From the NCBI GenBank assembly GCA_028280485.1, contig JANQLS010000085.1, positions 1 through 64,000 of the forward strand: a stretch of 64,000 nucleotides of DNA, in the 5' to 3' direction. The DNA is from Planctomycetota bacterium. Its GTDB lineage: Bacteria; Planctomycetota; UBA8108; JACQVS01. Positions 1 through 9,425 of the stretch are shown in pieces (positions within the stretch are counted from its first letter, which is position 1; each line of letters starts with the position of its first letter). The position numbers and the translations under genes are program-made. Below the pieces are notes generated by a model, which saw only the letters and a program-made list of their open reading frames with translations, did not search any database and was not told the DNA's origin.

Positions 1-94
1 ACATTGGCTCGCAGAGCCTATGTTCAGCGGAGTGAAAGCAAATCTGTGATTTGCTGAAACGGTTGAATCAGGCTCCGCAGGAGCAAGATTCAAC
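1..94. repeat. Three-hairpin structured element, copy 1
   Basis: This intergenic element can be folded into three successive hairpins: positions 1-23 (stem GGCTC/GAGCC, loop GCA, outer ACAT/ATGT), 37-55 (AGCAAATC/GATTTGCT, loop TGT) and 62-94 (GTTGAATC/GATTCAAC around GCTCC/GGAGC, loop GCA). The linker between hairpins 1 and 2 reads AGCGGAGTGAA. A second copy lies at 14341-14435 with the same linker but different stem sequences that still pair. It may extend left of the window. It could be a structured RNA or a complex palindromic mobile repeat; the sequence does not decide which. Confidence 0.6.
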
Positions 95-243
95 AGAAAT
101 TAATTAGATAACCAACTTAAATAACAGTGAAGTGAAGCTATTTGAAAGAGCTCAGATGTTACTAACAATCAAAGCAATAACGCGAATATGAAAGCGCGAT
201 CAGATGCATAATTTTTTTTTAAGCGAATACCAAATCAAAACAA

Positions 244-282
244 TTTCGCTCCGTTACGACTCACGGAGCGAGCCTACTATTA
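244..282. repeat. Right end of a TAGTAGGCTCGC-type palindromic element
   Basis: The segment ends in CGGAGCGAGCCTACTATTA and matches the right ends at 33023-33060 and 56394-56429. In those two cases a matching inverted left end (TAGTAGGCTCGC or TAGTGGTAGGCTCGC) lies 230-400 bp away. Here the left end is missing or lies beyond the window. The remaining DNA between 95 and 420 holds this repeat and the glgC-side terminator; no gene is seen in it. Confidence 0.6.
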
Positions 283-292
283 TACAAAAAAA

Positions 293-320
293 GACCCATG
301 AGCATCCGTGCTCATGGGTC
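293..320 (-). terminator. Intrinsic terminator downstream of glgC
   Basis: A perfect 12-bp stem (GACCCATGAGCA / TGCTCATGGGTC) encloses a 4-nt loop. On the minus strand it is followed by an unbroken T-run (A-run at about 286-292 on the plus strand). It lies about 100 bp past the glgC stop and is well placed to end the kinase-regulator-glgC transcript. Confidence 0.8.
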
Positions 321-420
321 GATGGGACTCCGTTCCCTTAAGGATCATCCTTGATACAGAAATCTTCTTGTTTCAGGAGTTTAAGCAAACTCCCTTGCAT
401 TCACGCGAAACAAGATTCCA

Positions 421-1755
421 TCATACTGTGTCAGAAGTGACCAGTTCTTCCTCCGTGATTCTGGATCCGGGATCAGTAGGGATGTTCTCTTCGCTTGTAA
501 GCTCGAAGGAGTCGTAATTTGTATAGACTTCAATGGATTCATAGAGTTCTTGACCGGGGAATCTAAACCCGCGAGGAATAACTACGAGACCGTTATCGGT
601 ATGTTCAAAATCGGCATCATTACCATGACCTACGGTGGTTCCGTCAGGAATGATCACGCCTTCGTCGATGATGGCGTTTCTTATTTTAACGTTCTCACCG
701 ACTTTCACTCCGCTGAAGATAATTGAGCTCTCAACTTTACTTCCATCCCCGATCATGACTCGAGGTGAAATAACGGAGCTGATAATCTTTGAAGTACCAA
801 TCTCTACCCCCGAGCTGATGAGAGACCACTTTTGACGGTCGTCACCACGATTGGCAATTCGGGCGGGCATGAAGTCTCGGAAGCGTGAATCGATCGACCA
901 GCGAGGATCCAAAAGGTCGAAGCTGGGTTCAGCAGCCAAGAGATCCATATGACACTGGTAATAGCTGTCGAGAGTTCCCACATCGCGCCAGTAGGGTTTA
1001 CCGGGGCTGATATCTTTAAAGGAACAAGAAACCACGCGTCCCAACTCGACGGATTCCGGAAGAATGTTCTTACCGAAATCGTGAGCTGAATCTCCGCGCT
1101 TGGCATCGGCGACCAATCTTTTCACCAAGAACTTGGTGGAGAAACAGTAAACGCCGAGATTAATTTGGCACTTGCCATCTTTTTGGTAGGGAGAAGGATC
1201 AGCGGGCTTTTCAACAAAGCTACGAATTTGATCCTTGCTGTCGAATTCAACCACTCCAAAAGAACTGGCTTCTTCAGTTGAACATTCACCACAGAGAACG
1301 GTGACGTCAGCTTTGCTTTCGATGTGTCTTCTGACCATGGAAGCGTAATCGGCTCGATAAACATGATCACCAGAAAGGATCAAAACGTAGTCGGGTCGAT
1401 TGGCTTCTAATAAATCTAAATTATGGTAAATCGCATCGGCCGTGCCTTGGTAAACTCCGTTTGCACTTCGAAGTTTGGGAGGCAAGGTATCGATATAATC
1501 ACCTAATTCGCCACTCAAGAAGCTCCATCGCTCTTGCAGATGAGTGGTCATCGATTGTGCGTGATATTGGGTAAGGATATTGATTCGACGAATCCCCGAC
1601 ATGACGCAGTTCATCAGAGTAAAGTCGATAATTTTAAAACTGCCACCGAATGGCACTGCTGGCTTTGAGCGGGTCTCAGTTAAAGGACTCAACCGTTCGC
1701 CTTTTCCCCCAGCGAGGATCATCGTGAGTACATTGTATGGACCGATCACGAGCAA
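421..1755 (-). CDS. glgC: Glucose-1-phosphate adenylyltransferase (ADP-glucose pyrophosphorylase)
   Basis: The enzyme makes ADP-glucose from glucose-1-phosphate and ATP, the committed step of bacterial glycogen synthesis, in the cytoplasm. The N-terminal nucleotidyltransferase signature AGGKGERLSPLTETRSKPAV is at about residues 15-34, followed by GTADA (about 104-108) and SGDH (about 128-131). The C-terminal third has the hexapeptide repeats of a left-handed beta helix. At 444 residues the length is about usual. The chosen start keeps the NVLTMILAGG strand that precedes the loop. The start codon overlaps the last 10 bases of the upstream receiver gene, which suggests translational coupling. 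A strong terminator lies downstream at 293-320. The last 30 or so residues are rich in Glu, Ser and Thr and look family-unspecific. Confidence 0.95.
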   Translation of the reverse strand: MLVIGPYNVLTMILAGGKGERLSPLTETRSKPAVPFGGSFKIIDFTLMNCVMSGIRRINILTQYHAQSMTTHLQERWSFLSGELGDYIDTLPPKLRSANGVYQGTADAIYHNLDLLEANRPDYVLILSGDHVYRADYASMVRRHIESKADVTVLCGECSTEEASSFGVVEFDSKDQIRSFVEKPADPSPYQKDGKCQINLGVYCFSTKFLVKRLVADAKRGDSAHDFGKNILPESVELGRVVSCSFKDISPGKPYWRDVGTLDSYYQCHMDLLAAEPSFDLLDPRWSIDSRFRDFMPARIANRGDDRQKWSLISSGVEIGTSKIISSVISPRVMIGDGSKVESSIIFSGVKVGENVKIRNAIIDEGVIIPDGTTVGHGNDADFEHTDNGLVVIPRGFRFPGQELYESIEVYTNYDSFELTSEENIPTDPGSRITEEELVTSDTV

Positions 1756-2117
1756 ACACTCCTACTTTCTAGAACCTTATCGATCGTTTCTTTAAGCTCG
1801 GTTAAATCAGAAGACTTAACCAAGTAAGCATCCGCAGCCCAACTCATGAAGCTATCTTTGTAAGTGGCATAAGCTGAGTTGATCACTACGGGGAGCTCAT
1901 TATTTTCTTCTAACAACTTGCTCATTACATTGAGGCCGTCCATACCTGGCATACGGATATCTAGAACCACCAGATCAGGCAGGCATTCTCGAACCTTTTC
2001 CAATGTTTCTTTTCCACTCGCTGCAAGGATGACCTCGTAGCCCTCACGAGTCAGTTCTCGCTCGTAGAGCTTTCGGATGCTCTGTTCGTCGTCTGCTATC
2101 AGAACTTTATTACTCAT
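1746..2117 (-). CDS. Single-domain response regulator (CheY-like receiver)
   Basis: This 123-residue protein is a receiver domain and nothing more. The acidic pair is D9/D10, the phosphorylated aspartate is D53 in VVLDIRMPGMDG, and the conserved lysine is K101 in AYLVKSS. There is no output domain, so it must act through a partner protein or phosphorelay. It lies 129 bp downstream of a sensor histidine kinase and overlaps the start of glgC by 10 bases, all on the minus strand. The kinase is its likely phosphodonor. A link to glycogen synthesis is an inference from context only. Confidence 0.9.
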   Translation of the reverse strand: MSNKVLIADDEQSIRKLYERELTREGYEVILAASGKETLEKVRECLPDLVVLDIRMPGMDGLNVMSKLLEENNELPVVINSAYATYKDSFMSWAADAYLVKSSDLTELKETIDKVLESRSVCS

Positions 2118-2246
2118 GAGGAAACCTCCAACACTGTTTTGATTCTCAGTCAGTCTTTAATTTCAAACGAATCTTTGTACGCTTTGATGACTCTTTAGGA
2201 AGGGTGTCTTCCAGGTAAACTTGTTATCGGTTAAGAACGCCAAAAC

Positions 2247-4094
2247 TTAGAGTGGAATCTTGATTTTGAACAAAGTCTTATAACGTTCGTCGCTTGTTAA
2301 CTCGATGCTCCCGTGCAAACCCCGAACATTTTGTTGGGTGATGGCAAGGCCGATACCGGTGCCATCATCTTTGTTCGTGAAAAAGGGTTCGAAGATCATA
2401 TCTTTGATGGTTTCCGGAATACCAATACCCGTATCACCCACTTCAATAATGGCTAAGCCGCCAGCTTTGGAGACATGAACGCCCAAGGTGCCCTGATCTC
2501 CTAAGGCTTCACGGGCATTTTTGATGAGATTGGAGACAGCTCCCCGGAGTAAGTCAGTATTTAACGAAGAGACCATAGGCTCCTCTGGCATCTCGACCAC
2601 TAGATCAATCCCACAACCGATAATGCTGTCTTTAAATGTTTGGATAACGGAACCTAACACATCCTTTACATCGGCAGGCTCGAATGGACCAGAGAGAGGC
2701 TTCACAAAGTTGAGGGTCTCTTTCAAGAAGCGTTCTAAGCGCTCAACCTCATTGACGATGATCTTCAAGTCTTCACGAGACTCTTCTGAGATCGATTCAT
2801 CATCGTGTACGGAACGCGCTAAACCTCCGATGGCCGTTAAGGGATTTCGAATCTCATGAGAAACACAGGCGGCCATCTTTCCCAAGGCAGAAAGCTTTTC
2901 AGCGTGAAGCAATTTACGTTGATGCGTTTGTAATTCTCGATTGGCTTGGCGAAGCTTGTGATTATTATCGGTCAATTCATAAAGCAAACTCGAACGCTCT
3001 AAGGCAATCGCCGCGTAACGAGAGAATGTACGCAGTAAATTGAGATGCTCTTCAGAGACTTCCTGCCCCGTGATGAAGTTATCGGCAATTAATACTCCCG
3101 CCAAGCGATCTTGAACATTGAGAGGGACTACCGCGAAGGCTGAGCTCCCCAAGCTTTCAAATAATGCGTTATCGATGGGAGATTCCACCTCATCCCGAAT
3201 GAGTCGAGCGGGCTTCATTTCTAAGCAGGCCTTACTGATCTCACTCGAACTGTTTTCGTTTTCATCCACGATCAAACTCAAGTCGATCTTTTTAACAAGA
3301 TCTTGAGTCGCCGGATCGGGAGTTCCTTCAGTTGTGCTCAAAAGATTGAGAGTTTCCCTTAAGCTTGGGCTTCGCTCATCGAGTTGACTCCAAATTTCTC
3401 GCGCTTCATCAACACTGGCAGGGCCAATCCCGCGACGCCCTTGGAGATGCCCATCTTTAATTTCCAAGAAAAATGCTCGGTTGAATCCCAATCCTCGACT
3501 GGCCGTAACGGCAACTAGGATGAGATCGATCACCTCTGAAACACTCATCGATTCGTAGAGGAGATCGATGATCTCTCTCATACTTGCGAGATGTTTGAGG
3601 TCACTCTTATAAGACTCTGCGATATTCTTTTCAGACTCAAAGTCGATGAACAGATGAGCAAACGTCTTTTCACTAGCAGGAATCGTAAGATAGTTAAAAA
3701 TACGAGGCGCGGATTCCCTATGAATACTCTTCCTTAAAGAACCCCCTCTTAATAAAGATTTAAAGAGTTCTGAATGGATGCGATTAGAGACATCCGGATC
3801 ATTTTCTTGGATGGGAAGAAAGCAGGCTGACAGCCCTTCCTCGATGGAAATCCCATTCTCGAAACAATCAGGGAACCAATCTTTAACTTTTGAGCTTGAG
3901 TGAAGGACTTTCCCTTCGGAATCCGTCTCGATCCAGCCAAAGACAAAGTGCCTCTCTAACTGATCAACAAACGGAGTGGTGAGATGAGAAGAGTTCGAAG
4001 CTTCATATCGACAGGGCCCATCTTTCCAGCGTGGACCTCGTTGGTCTAGTTTTGGAGGAGGGGTGATAACTTGGTGACCTGAGGGACGATCCAT
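2247..4094 (-). CDS. GAF-domain sensor histidine kinase
   Basis: This 615-residue kinase has no clear membrane segment and is probably cytoplasmic. Residues 45-155 resemble a PAS-type sensor, and about 180-368 a GAF domain. A coiled coil at about 370-400 leads into the H-box (EKLSALGKMAACVSHEIRNP, H413). The ATPase part has the N-box (SNLIKNAREAL, from about 521), the G1 box (DTGIGIP, about 554), the F motif (FEPFF) and the G2 box (GTGIGLAI, about 578). All catalytic motifs are intact. The receiver-only regulator follows on the same strand. The ligand is unknown. Confidence 0.92.
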   Translation of the reverse strand: MDRPSGHQVITPPPKLDQRGPRWKDGPCRYEASNSSHLTTPFVDQLERHFVFGWIETDSEGKVLHSSSKVKDWFPDCFENGISIEEGLSACFLPIQENDPDVSNRIHSELFKSLLRGGSLRKSIHRESAPRIFNYLTIPASEKTFAHLFIDFESEKNIAESYKSDLKHLASMREIIDLLYESMSVSEVIDLILVAVTASRGLGFNRAFFLEIKDGHLQGRRGIGPASVDEAREIWSQLDERSPSLRETLNLLSTTEGTPDPATQDLVKKIDLSLIVDENENSSSEISKACLEMKPARLIRDEVESPIDNALFESLGSSAFAVVPLNVQDRLAGVLIADNFITGQEVSEEHLNLLRTFSRYAAIALERSSLLYELTDNNHKLRQANRELQTHQRKLLHAEKLSALGKMAACVSHEIRNPLTAIGGLARSVHDDESISEESREDLKIIVNEVERLERFLKETLNFVKPLSGPFEPADVKDVLGSVIQTFKDSIIGCGIDLVVEMPEEPMVSSLNTDLLRGAVSNLIKNAREALGDQGTLGVHVSKAGGLAIIEVGDTGIGIPETIKDMIFEPFFTNKDDGTGIGLAITQQNVRGLHGSIELTSDERYKTLFKIKIPL

Positions 4095-4221
4095 GGTGAT
4101 TTCCGTTAAGGTTAAGCCGTACTTTTTCCGGCCGTAAAGTTTCTATTAACGGAAATCGACTTTCTGGGCCCCTATGATTAGGGAGTTTTCAGGTTAGGGC
4201 GTGTTCCTAGAATGTTGGATG

Positions 4222-4466
4222 GTAGTAGGCACACGCTGTGTGCCGTCGAAACAAAAAGTTCATCAGATCAACTTGCACTCAAATTACAAAATAGCTTTCT
4301 TGAGAACGAGAACCATTTATTTACTAACCAACTTGTTATTAAGAAAGAACCTAAAACGAGTTACTCGATTCAGCTATTGATTGGATTGCAGTGAAATGGT
4401 CGTAATTAGTTCCTGTTGAATAACAGGAACTAATTAAGAAAACAGCACACAGCGTGTGCCTACTAC
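4222..4466. repeat. Inverted pair of GGCACACGCTGTGTGCC palindromes (REPIN-like)
   Basis: The left arm is at 4222-4246 and the right arm at 4442-4466, in inverted orientation. Both carry the palindromic core GGCACACGCTGTGTGCC flanked by GTAGTA on the outer side and GT/AC on the inner side. The right arm has one change (AC-A-GCACAC). The 195-bp interior holds a strong palindrome at 4404-4435 but no convincing gene. The CTA at the right edge is the TAG stop of ttcA. The same family flanks the broken RAYT transposase at 26.2-26.8 kb. Confidence 0.8.
4404..4435. repeat. 14-bp perfect palindrome (TTAGTTCCTGTT type)
   Basis: AATTAGTTCCTGTT and its exact complement AACAGGAACTAATT are separated by GAAT. 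The same palindrome recurs with a 12-bp stem at 14286-14314 and in decayed form at about 14444-14467. No T-run follows, so it is not an obvious terminator. Confidence 0.7.
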
Positions 4467-5236
4467 CCTAAATCCTGATCCAACAGGTGGCTTGGAACTA
4501 CGTTTTGCATGGCTTGGAGCAGGTTACCGCGAATTTTAGGGTTTCGTTCGGCTAGGTCGTCGATCAATTTGCCGATTTGATCTCGCTCAGTGCCATTACA
4601 AACCGTGCAGGGCTCGATGGGGAAATTCATGAGCTCGGCGAATTTTTTGATATCACCTTCGGCGACGTAGATCATCGGTCGAATCACATCAAAACGCTCA
4701 TCTTCAGTTTTATAGATAGCTGGCATACCTGCCGTTCGCCCACTGAAGAACATGTTCATCAATAAGGTCTCGAGAGCGTCCTCTCGGTGGTGCCCCAAAG
4801 CCAATTTGTTACAGCCCAATTTTTCTGCTTCGTTGTAGAGGATGCCTCGCCGATATCGACTGCAGAGACTGCAGGTAGTTTGGCCTTCCTCCAGCTTCTC
4901 GACAACTAAGCTGTAGGTATCCTTCCTGACGATTTGGAATTCGACTCCCAATTCAGCCAGATACGCTTCAATTCGAGACGAATCAAATCCCGGTTGAACC
5001 TGGTCTAAATGGACGGCCACCAATTCGAAGGAAATGGGGGCCCGAGCCTGAAATCGCTTTAAAAGGTGAAGGAGAGTGTAGGAATCTTTCCCCCCCGAAA
5101 TTCCCACCAGGACGCGGTCTCCGTTCTCAAGCAGATTCCACTCAGAAATCGCCTTCCCCATCGGTCGAGAAAGCCGTTTTTCTAGACGTTGGAGTTGGGA
5201 ATCTGAGCCATTTATGAGAGAATCCGTCGGGTTCAA
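4463..5236 (-). CDS. ttcA: tRNA 2-thiocytidine biosynthesis protein TtcA
   Basis: TtcA is an ATP-dependent, iron-sulfur tRNA thiolase that makes 2-thiocytidine at position 32. The PP-loop SGGKDS is at residues 47-52. The first CxxC is TTCSLCSR (C122, C125), the motif GHHREDALETLLMN follows, and a second CxxC is PCTVC (C210, C213). Its length, 257 residues, is slightly below that of the enterobacterial enzyme. The protein ends at a TAG supplied by the edge of a palindromic repeat, so its last residues may differ from relatives. It appears to be a single-gene unit. Confidence 0.93.
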   Translation of the reverse strand: MNPTDSLINGSDSQLQRLEKRLSRPMGKAISEWNLLENGDRVLVGISGGKDSYTLLHLLKRFQARAPISFELVAVHLDQVQPGFDSSRIEAYLAELGVEFQIVRKDTYSLVVEKLEEGQTTCSLCSRYRRGILYNEAEKLGCNKLALGHHREDALETLLMNMFFSGRTAGMPAIYKTEDERFDVIRPMIYVAEGDIKKFAELMNFPIEPCTVCNGTERDQIGKLIDDLAERNPKIRGNLLQAMQNVVPSHLLDQDLG

Positions 5237-5437
5237 TGGGGGTCCTGTGGGGAAAGGGGTTTCTATTTCTTGACGCTCCTTGAGCGACCAGTAAGGTTAA
5301 AGTTATGAACAATCCCAGTTCATACTCCGTCCAATCGTTTCGAACCTAAAATAATAACTCAGACAACTACGCAGCTTACGCGAAAAAGCTCCAAAATTCG
5401 TCTGAATCCTCTTTTTTCACAATGAGGCTAAATTAAT

Positions 5438-7195
5438 ATGAATCCGTTCTTCCGATCTTTAACTGTTATCGTTCTCTTTTGGCTTGGCATGTCGCTGAGT
5501 TTAACCTCCTGCGGAACAAAGAAAACGACCACTCCTGCGCCTGGGAAGCCCCGGAAAATTCTCGGATTAGAAGGTGGTGCGGGATTAGTTAATGTTTCAA
5601 AACATAAAGATCAAGGTCACAGCCATAAAGTTGTCACCACTTGGACGGATAAACTTAAAAAATTTAAAGAAGAAAAAAAGTATGATGAAGGTGGGACATT
5701 AGTAGTCGGAATCAAAGGTGATGCTAGTACATTATTACCAGTGACTGCTGTTGGAGTAACATCCCAACAGGTCTACTCTCTCCTGTTTTTGACCCTTACT
5801 ACAACAAATCCAGATTTCTCACATGGACCTGGATTGGCTAAAAGCTGGGAATTCTCAGAAGATCAACTTCAAATTACCTTCCATCTTAATGACAACGTTT
5901 TCTGGCATGATGGAGTCAAAACCACTGCTCACGATGTAAAGTTTTCATTTGAACGCCAACGAGATCCAAAAGTTGCATGGAGTGCTATCAAATGGAAAGA
6001 TCACATCTCGAAGTGTGAAGTCATCGATGACTTCACTGTAAAATTTTACTTCACTAAAAAATACCCATACCAGCTCATGGATGCTGCAGTTGGGGCTATT
6101 ATGCCAAAACATATCCTAGGCAATGTTCCACCTGGGGAACTAAAGAACCATTCTTTCGGGCAAAACCCAATTGGCAACGGACCCTTTAAATTCAAGTTAT
6201 GGAAACGAAATGACCGAATTGAAATCGTTGCAAATGAAAAATACCATACTGGTCGTCCTCCACTGGATAGAATCATTTTTAGAATTATCACGGACGAAGA
6301 TCAACTCGCACACTCTTTAAAAATAGGTGAAGTAGATTTCGTCGAAGCATTAGCTGTTAGCAAAATCCCTCGACTCAACAAAGAATCATCATTGGTAGCT
6401 CATGTTGTTGACAGTCGTTCTTATACCTATCTTGCTTGGAATCTCAGAAACCCACTCTTTACCAGTAAAAAAGTTAGACATGCTCTCACGATGTCGATCA
6501 ATCGAAAAGAAATCATCGACAGCCATTTGAAGGGGTTTGGAGAAATTTGTAAGGGACCAGTTTCACCCATTTTGGCAGCCTCAAATCCTAATTTGCCAGA
6601 GTTTCCATTTGACCCTCAAAAAGCAAGAGATTTATTCGCCGCAGAAGGATGGAGGGACACCGACGGTGATAAGATACTAGATAAAGATGGAAAGAAATTT
6701 AGCTTCGTTTTAAAAACAAACAAAGGGAATAGTATTCGTGAAAAAATTGTCGTTCAGATTCAAGACATGCTGAAGCAAGTGGGCGTTGAAGTTAAAACAA
6801 ACATTATGGACGCTCCAGTGATGTTTGCTCAGTTGAAAAAGAAGGAATTCGAAGCTGTCGTTGTTGGGTGGTCGGTTTCTTTAAAAACTGATATGACTAC
6901 TCTATGGCACTCAAAACAGGCCAATACGGAATCTTTTAATTTTACTTCCTACTCTAATCCTGATTTTGACAAGTATAACGATACCGCAGTGATGGAACCC
7001 GATGCATTAAAGGCGCAAGAACTTTGGTGGAAGGCGCAAGAAGTTATCGTTCAAGATCAACCTTATACATTTTTATTTGTTCCCAAGGACATCAATTGGG
7101 TGCATAAACGTTTCCAAAACGTTCAAATGGAAACAGTTGGTTGGCACATAAACCTAGAACAATGGTGGGTCAAAAAAGCTGATCGAAAGTACTGA
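5438..7195 (+). CDS. ABC transporter substrate-binding lipoprotein, family 5 (peptide/oligopeptide type)
   Basis: This 585-residue protein has a lipoprotein signal with lipobox LTSC (C25), so it is expected on the outer face of a membrane. From about residue 85 it follows the family 5 (DppA/OppA) pattern, with FHLNDNVFWHDGVKTTAHDVKFSFER and FNPIGNGPFKF-like segments and a C-terminal QDQPYTFLFVPKDINW region. A Lys- and Glu-rich stretch (about 60-85) links the lipid anchor to the domain. Two permease genes follow on the same strand (35 bp gap), giving a Dpp/Opp-like importer. The substrate could be peptide, nickel or oligosaccharide; the sequence does not tell. Confidence 0.9.
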   Translation: MNPFFRSLTVIVLFWLGMSLSLTSCGTKKTTTPAPGKPRKILGLEGGAGLVNVSKHKDQGHSHKVVTTWTDKLKKFKEEKKYDEGGTLVVGIKGDASTLLPVTAVGVTSQQVYSLLFLTLTTTNPDFSHGPGLAKSWEFSEDQLQITFHLNDNVFWHDGVKTTAHDVKFSFERQRDPKVAWSAIKWKDHISKCEVIDDFTVKFYFTKKYPYQLMDAAVGAIMPKHILGNVPPGELKNHSFGQNPIGNGPFKFKLWKRNDRIEIVANEKYHTGRPPLDRIIFRIITDEDQLAHSLKIGEVDFVEALAVSKIPRLNKESSLVAHVVDSRSYTYLAWNLRNPLFTSKKVRHALTMSINRKEIIDSHLKGFGEICKGPVSPILAASNPNLPEFPFDPQKARDLFAAEGWRDTDGDKILDKDGKKFSFVLKTNKGNSIREKIVVQIQDMLKQVGVEVKTNIMDAPVMFAQLKKKEFEAVVVGWSVSLKTDMTTLWHSKQANTESFNFTSYSNPDFDKYNDTAVMEPDALKAQELWWKAQEVIVQDQPYTFLFVPKDINWVHKRFQNVQMETVGWHINLEQWWVKKADRKY

Positions 7196-7230
7196 TAGAT
7201 TATTTTTCTAACCTATAACCAGGAAAGATC

Positions 7231-8205
7231 ATGCTAAGTTTCATCCTAAGGCGCCTTCTGATTGCAATTCCAATTCTCTTTGGGTTGCTTACAGTCAATT
7301 TCTTTTTGATTCGCCTAGCACCCGGCGATCCAGCGGACCTCTATATCGACAAAGATATGGATGCCGAGGTAAAGGCCAACATCATGAAAAGTATGGGTCT
7401 AGATCAACCCGTACATATTCAATATACTCGATATCTTAAAAACGTATTTATCGATTTTGATTTTGGCCTCTCTTACACAAAAAAGGCACCTGTCAAAGAT
7501 CTCATTCTTGAAGCCGTCCCCAATACCATTCAGCTCTCACTGTTAGCGCTAGGAATTCAAATTTTCCTTGGGATCATGATTGGGATATTTTCCGCTGCCA
7601 AACAATCAACATGGATCGATGGAACAGCGAGGGTGGGGTCTCTCTTCTTCTACTCCATGCCATCTTTCTATTTAGCCTTGGTCTTCATTTTTATTTTTGC
7701 GGGAGGAGTCTTTTATATCTTCCCATCAAGCGGAATGGTGAACCCCGTAACCTACGAATCCATGAGCTTCGGAGAGAAAATCTGGGATCGCATTGTTCAC
7801 ATATTTTTGCCTGCAATAACGCTGGGAATTGGTGGGGCAGCTGGAATGTCTCGCTATATGAGAGGTGAGCTGCTTGAAGTTATTCGGCAAGACTATATTC
7901 GAACAGCACGGGCCAAGGGCTTAACGGAAACCGCTGTTTTGTTCAAGCATGCCGTTAAAAATGCCATCATCCCTATCATTACTCTGATTGGATTAAGTTT
8001 GCCCGTGCTTTTCAGTGGTTCAGTTATTATCGAAAGTGTCTTCGCATGGCCAGGGATGGGGCGATTAGCAGTCGAAGCTGCATTTCAACGAGACTATCCT
8101 ATGTTTTTAGCGATTAATTTAATCTTTGGAACAGTGGTCATCATGGGAAGCTTGATAGCTGATATTCTTTATGCCGTTGCTGACCCCAAGGTAAGGTTGA
8201 GTTGA
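7231..8205 (+). CDS. ABC transporter permease, DppB/OppB type
   Basis: The 324-residue protein starts with the family signature (LRRLLIAIPILFGLLTVNFF) and LAPGDPAD. It has about six membrane segments. The EAA-loop region is RAKGLTETAVLFKHAVKNA, for contact with the ATPase, and the end is SGSVIIESVFAWPGMGRL plus ADPKVRLS. It sits between the binding protein and the second permease and is nearly contiguous with both. No ATPase gene is present in the window, so the ATPases must be encoded elsewhere. Confidence 0.93.
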   Translation: MLSFILRRLLIAIPILFGLLTVNFFLIRLAPGDPADLYIDKDMDAEVKANIMKSMGLDQPVHIQYTRYLKNVFIDFDFGLSYTKKAPVKDLILEAVPNTIQLSLLALGIQIFLGIMIGIFSAAKQSTWIDGTARVGSLFFYSMPSFYLALVFIFIFAGGVFYIFPSSGMVNPVTYESMSFGEKIWDRIVHIFLPAITLGIGGAAGMSRYMRGELLEVIRQDYIRTARAKGLTETAVLFKHAVKNAIIPIITLIGLSLPVLFSGSVIIESVFAWPGMGRLAVEAAFQRDYPMFLAINLIFGTVVIMGSLIADILYAVADPKVRLS

Positions 8206-8207
8206 TT

Positions 8208-9359
8208 ATGGGTTTTGTAGAGAAGATCCCACCATTGGGTCACTTTAAACGTGGGGAGAAGGGAAAGGGTCTTTTAATTAGTACTCTTTGTCTTATTTTC
8301 ATAAGCTTCATGATTTTTAAAAGTCATCTTATGGTTGAAGCTGTTGAGAAAACCTTAGCTAAAATTCAGGGTGAAGAAATACCCTACGGAAGCACTGAAA
8401 TTGACCTTCTTATTTCAACTTTGTTCTTGCCACTCGCTGCCCTTGGGCTAATGCTTTACAGCTTTATTTCTTTAAGGAAACCAGTAGCAAACACCAACTA
8501 TGCTGAGGGGCCTTGGGTTACGGTGTGGAGAAAGTTTAAGAAAAACCGCTTAGCCATGACAGGTGGTTTGATTATTTTGAGCCTCTATATTATTGCTATT
8601 TTATGCCCATATATTGCTCCTCATGATCCCACTGAACAATTTGATCGTGTTTATGATCAACTTCTTCCTCCCTCAACCAAACATCTTCTCGGTACAGATG
8701 AATTTTCCCGAGATGCTTTCAGTCGGATTATCTATGGATCTCGGATCTCACTATTAGTTGGATTATTAGCAGTTGCCATAGCCGTATCTCTAGGAACATT
8801 GTATGGTGCGATCTCGGGATATTTTGGAGGTTGGATCGACAATCTCATGATGCGTTTTGTTGACATCATGCTAGCATTTCCAACTCTTATCTTAATTATT
8901 ACGGTGATTGCATTATGGCAAAATCAATCGATCTGGATCATTATTTCAGTAATCGGATTAATGTCTTGGATGGGTGTAGCCCGGCTCGTTCGTGGTCAGT
9001 TTTTAGTTCTTAAAGAGCGAGAATATTTCATTGCTGCAAAAGCATTGGGTGCAAGTGGTCCTAGATTAATCTTTAAACACTTATTGCCAAATGCAATGAC
9101 TCCCATCATAGTCTCGGCAACTTTGAGAGTTGGTACCACTATCCTTCTTGAGGCTTCCTTGAGTTTTTTAAGCCTGGGTGTTCAACCACCCGAACCCAGT
9201 TGGGGAAATATCGTATTTGACACCAAAGGCCAAATCTTTAGTGATACTCTATGGTGTATGCCCCTTGCTGCAGGCCTAGCCATCGTTATCACCGTGACGG
9301 GTTACAACTTACTAGGTGATGGATTGCGCGATGCGCTGGATCCGCGGTTGAGGAAGTAG
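8208..9359 (+). CDS. ABC transporter permease, DppC/OppC type
   Basis: This partner permease has the family pattern: W-x-x-F-K-K-N-R-L-A-M near residue 100, HLLGTDEFSRDAFSRIIYGSR, the EAA loop (AAKALGASGPRLIFKHLLPN) and the closing LLGDGLRDALDPRLRK. It is longer than usual because about 90 N-terminal residues add two membrane segments before the normal first helix. A TTG at 8202 overlaps the previous stop; the ATG at 8208 is preferred because GAG is better spaced and ATG is the commoner start. Confidence 0.9.
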   Translation: MGFVEKIPPLGHFKRGEKGKGLLISTLCLIFISFMIFKSHLMVEAVEKTLAKIQGEEIPYGSTEIDLLISTLFLPLAALGLMLYSFISLRKPVANTNYAEGPWVTVWRKFKKNRLAMTGGLIILSLYIIAILCPYIAPHDPTEQFDRVYDQLLPPSTKHLLGTDEFSRDAFSRIIYGSRISLLVGLLAVAIAVSLGTLYGAISGYFGGWIDNLMMRFVDIMLAFPTLILIITVIALWQNQSIWIIISVIGLMSWMGVARLVRGQFLVLKEREYFIAAKALGASGPRLIFKHLLPNAMTPIIVSATLRVGTTILLEASLSFLSLGVQPPEPSWGNIVFDTKGQIFSDTLWCMPLAAGLAIVITVTGYNLLGDGLRDALDPRLRK

Positions 9360-9391
9360 GCTGATTTGAAAATCACAAATGATCCTATAGC

Positions 9392-9410
9392 GCCACCCCT
9401 TGTGGGTGGC
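9392..9410. repeat. GCCACCC...GGGTGGC palindrome
   Basis: GCCACCC and GGGTGGC flank CTTGT. The loop (CCCTTGTGGG) is like that of the repeat at 40784-40809, so the two may be related. It occurs singly, 30 bp past the dppC-like stop. Confidence 0.5.
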
Positions 9411-9425
9411 CACTAAAAAAATCAA

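Noticed and set aside
4212..4394. 60-codon open frame inside the palindrome pair
   Set aside because: It starts before the repeat and runs across it with no family signal, and the DNA is explained by the repeat unit and AT-rich interior.
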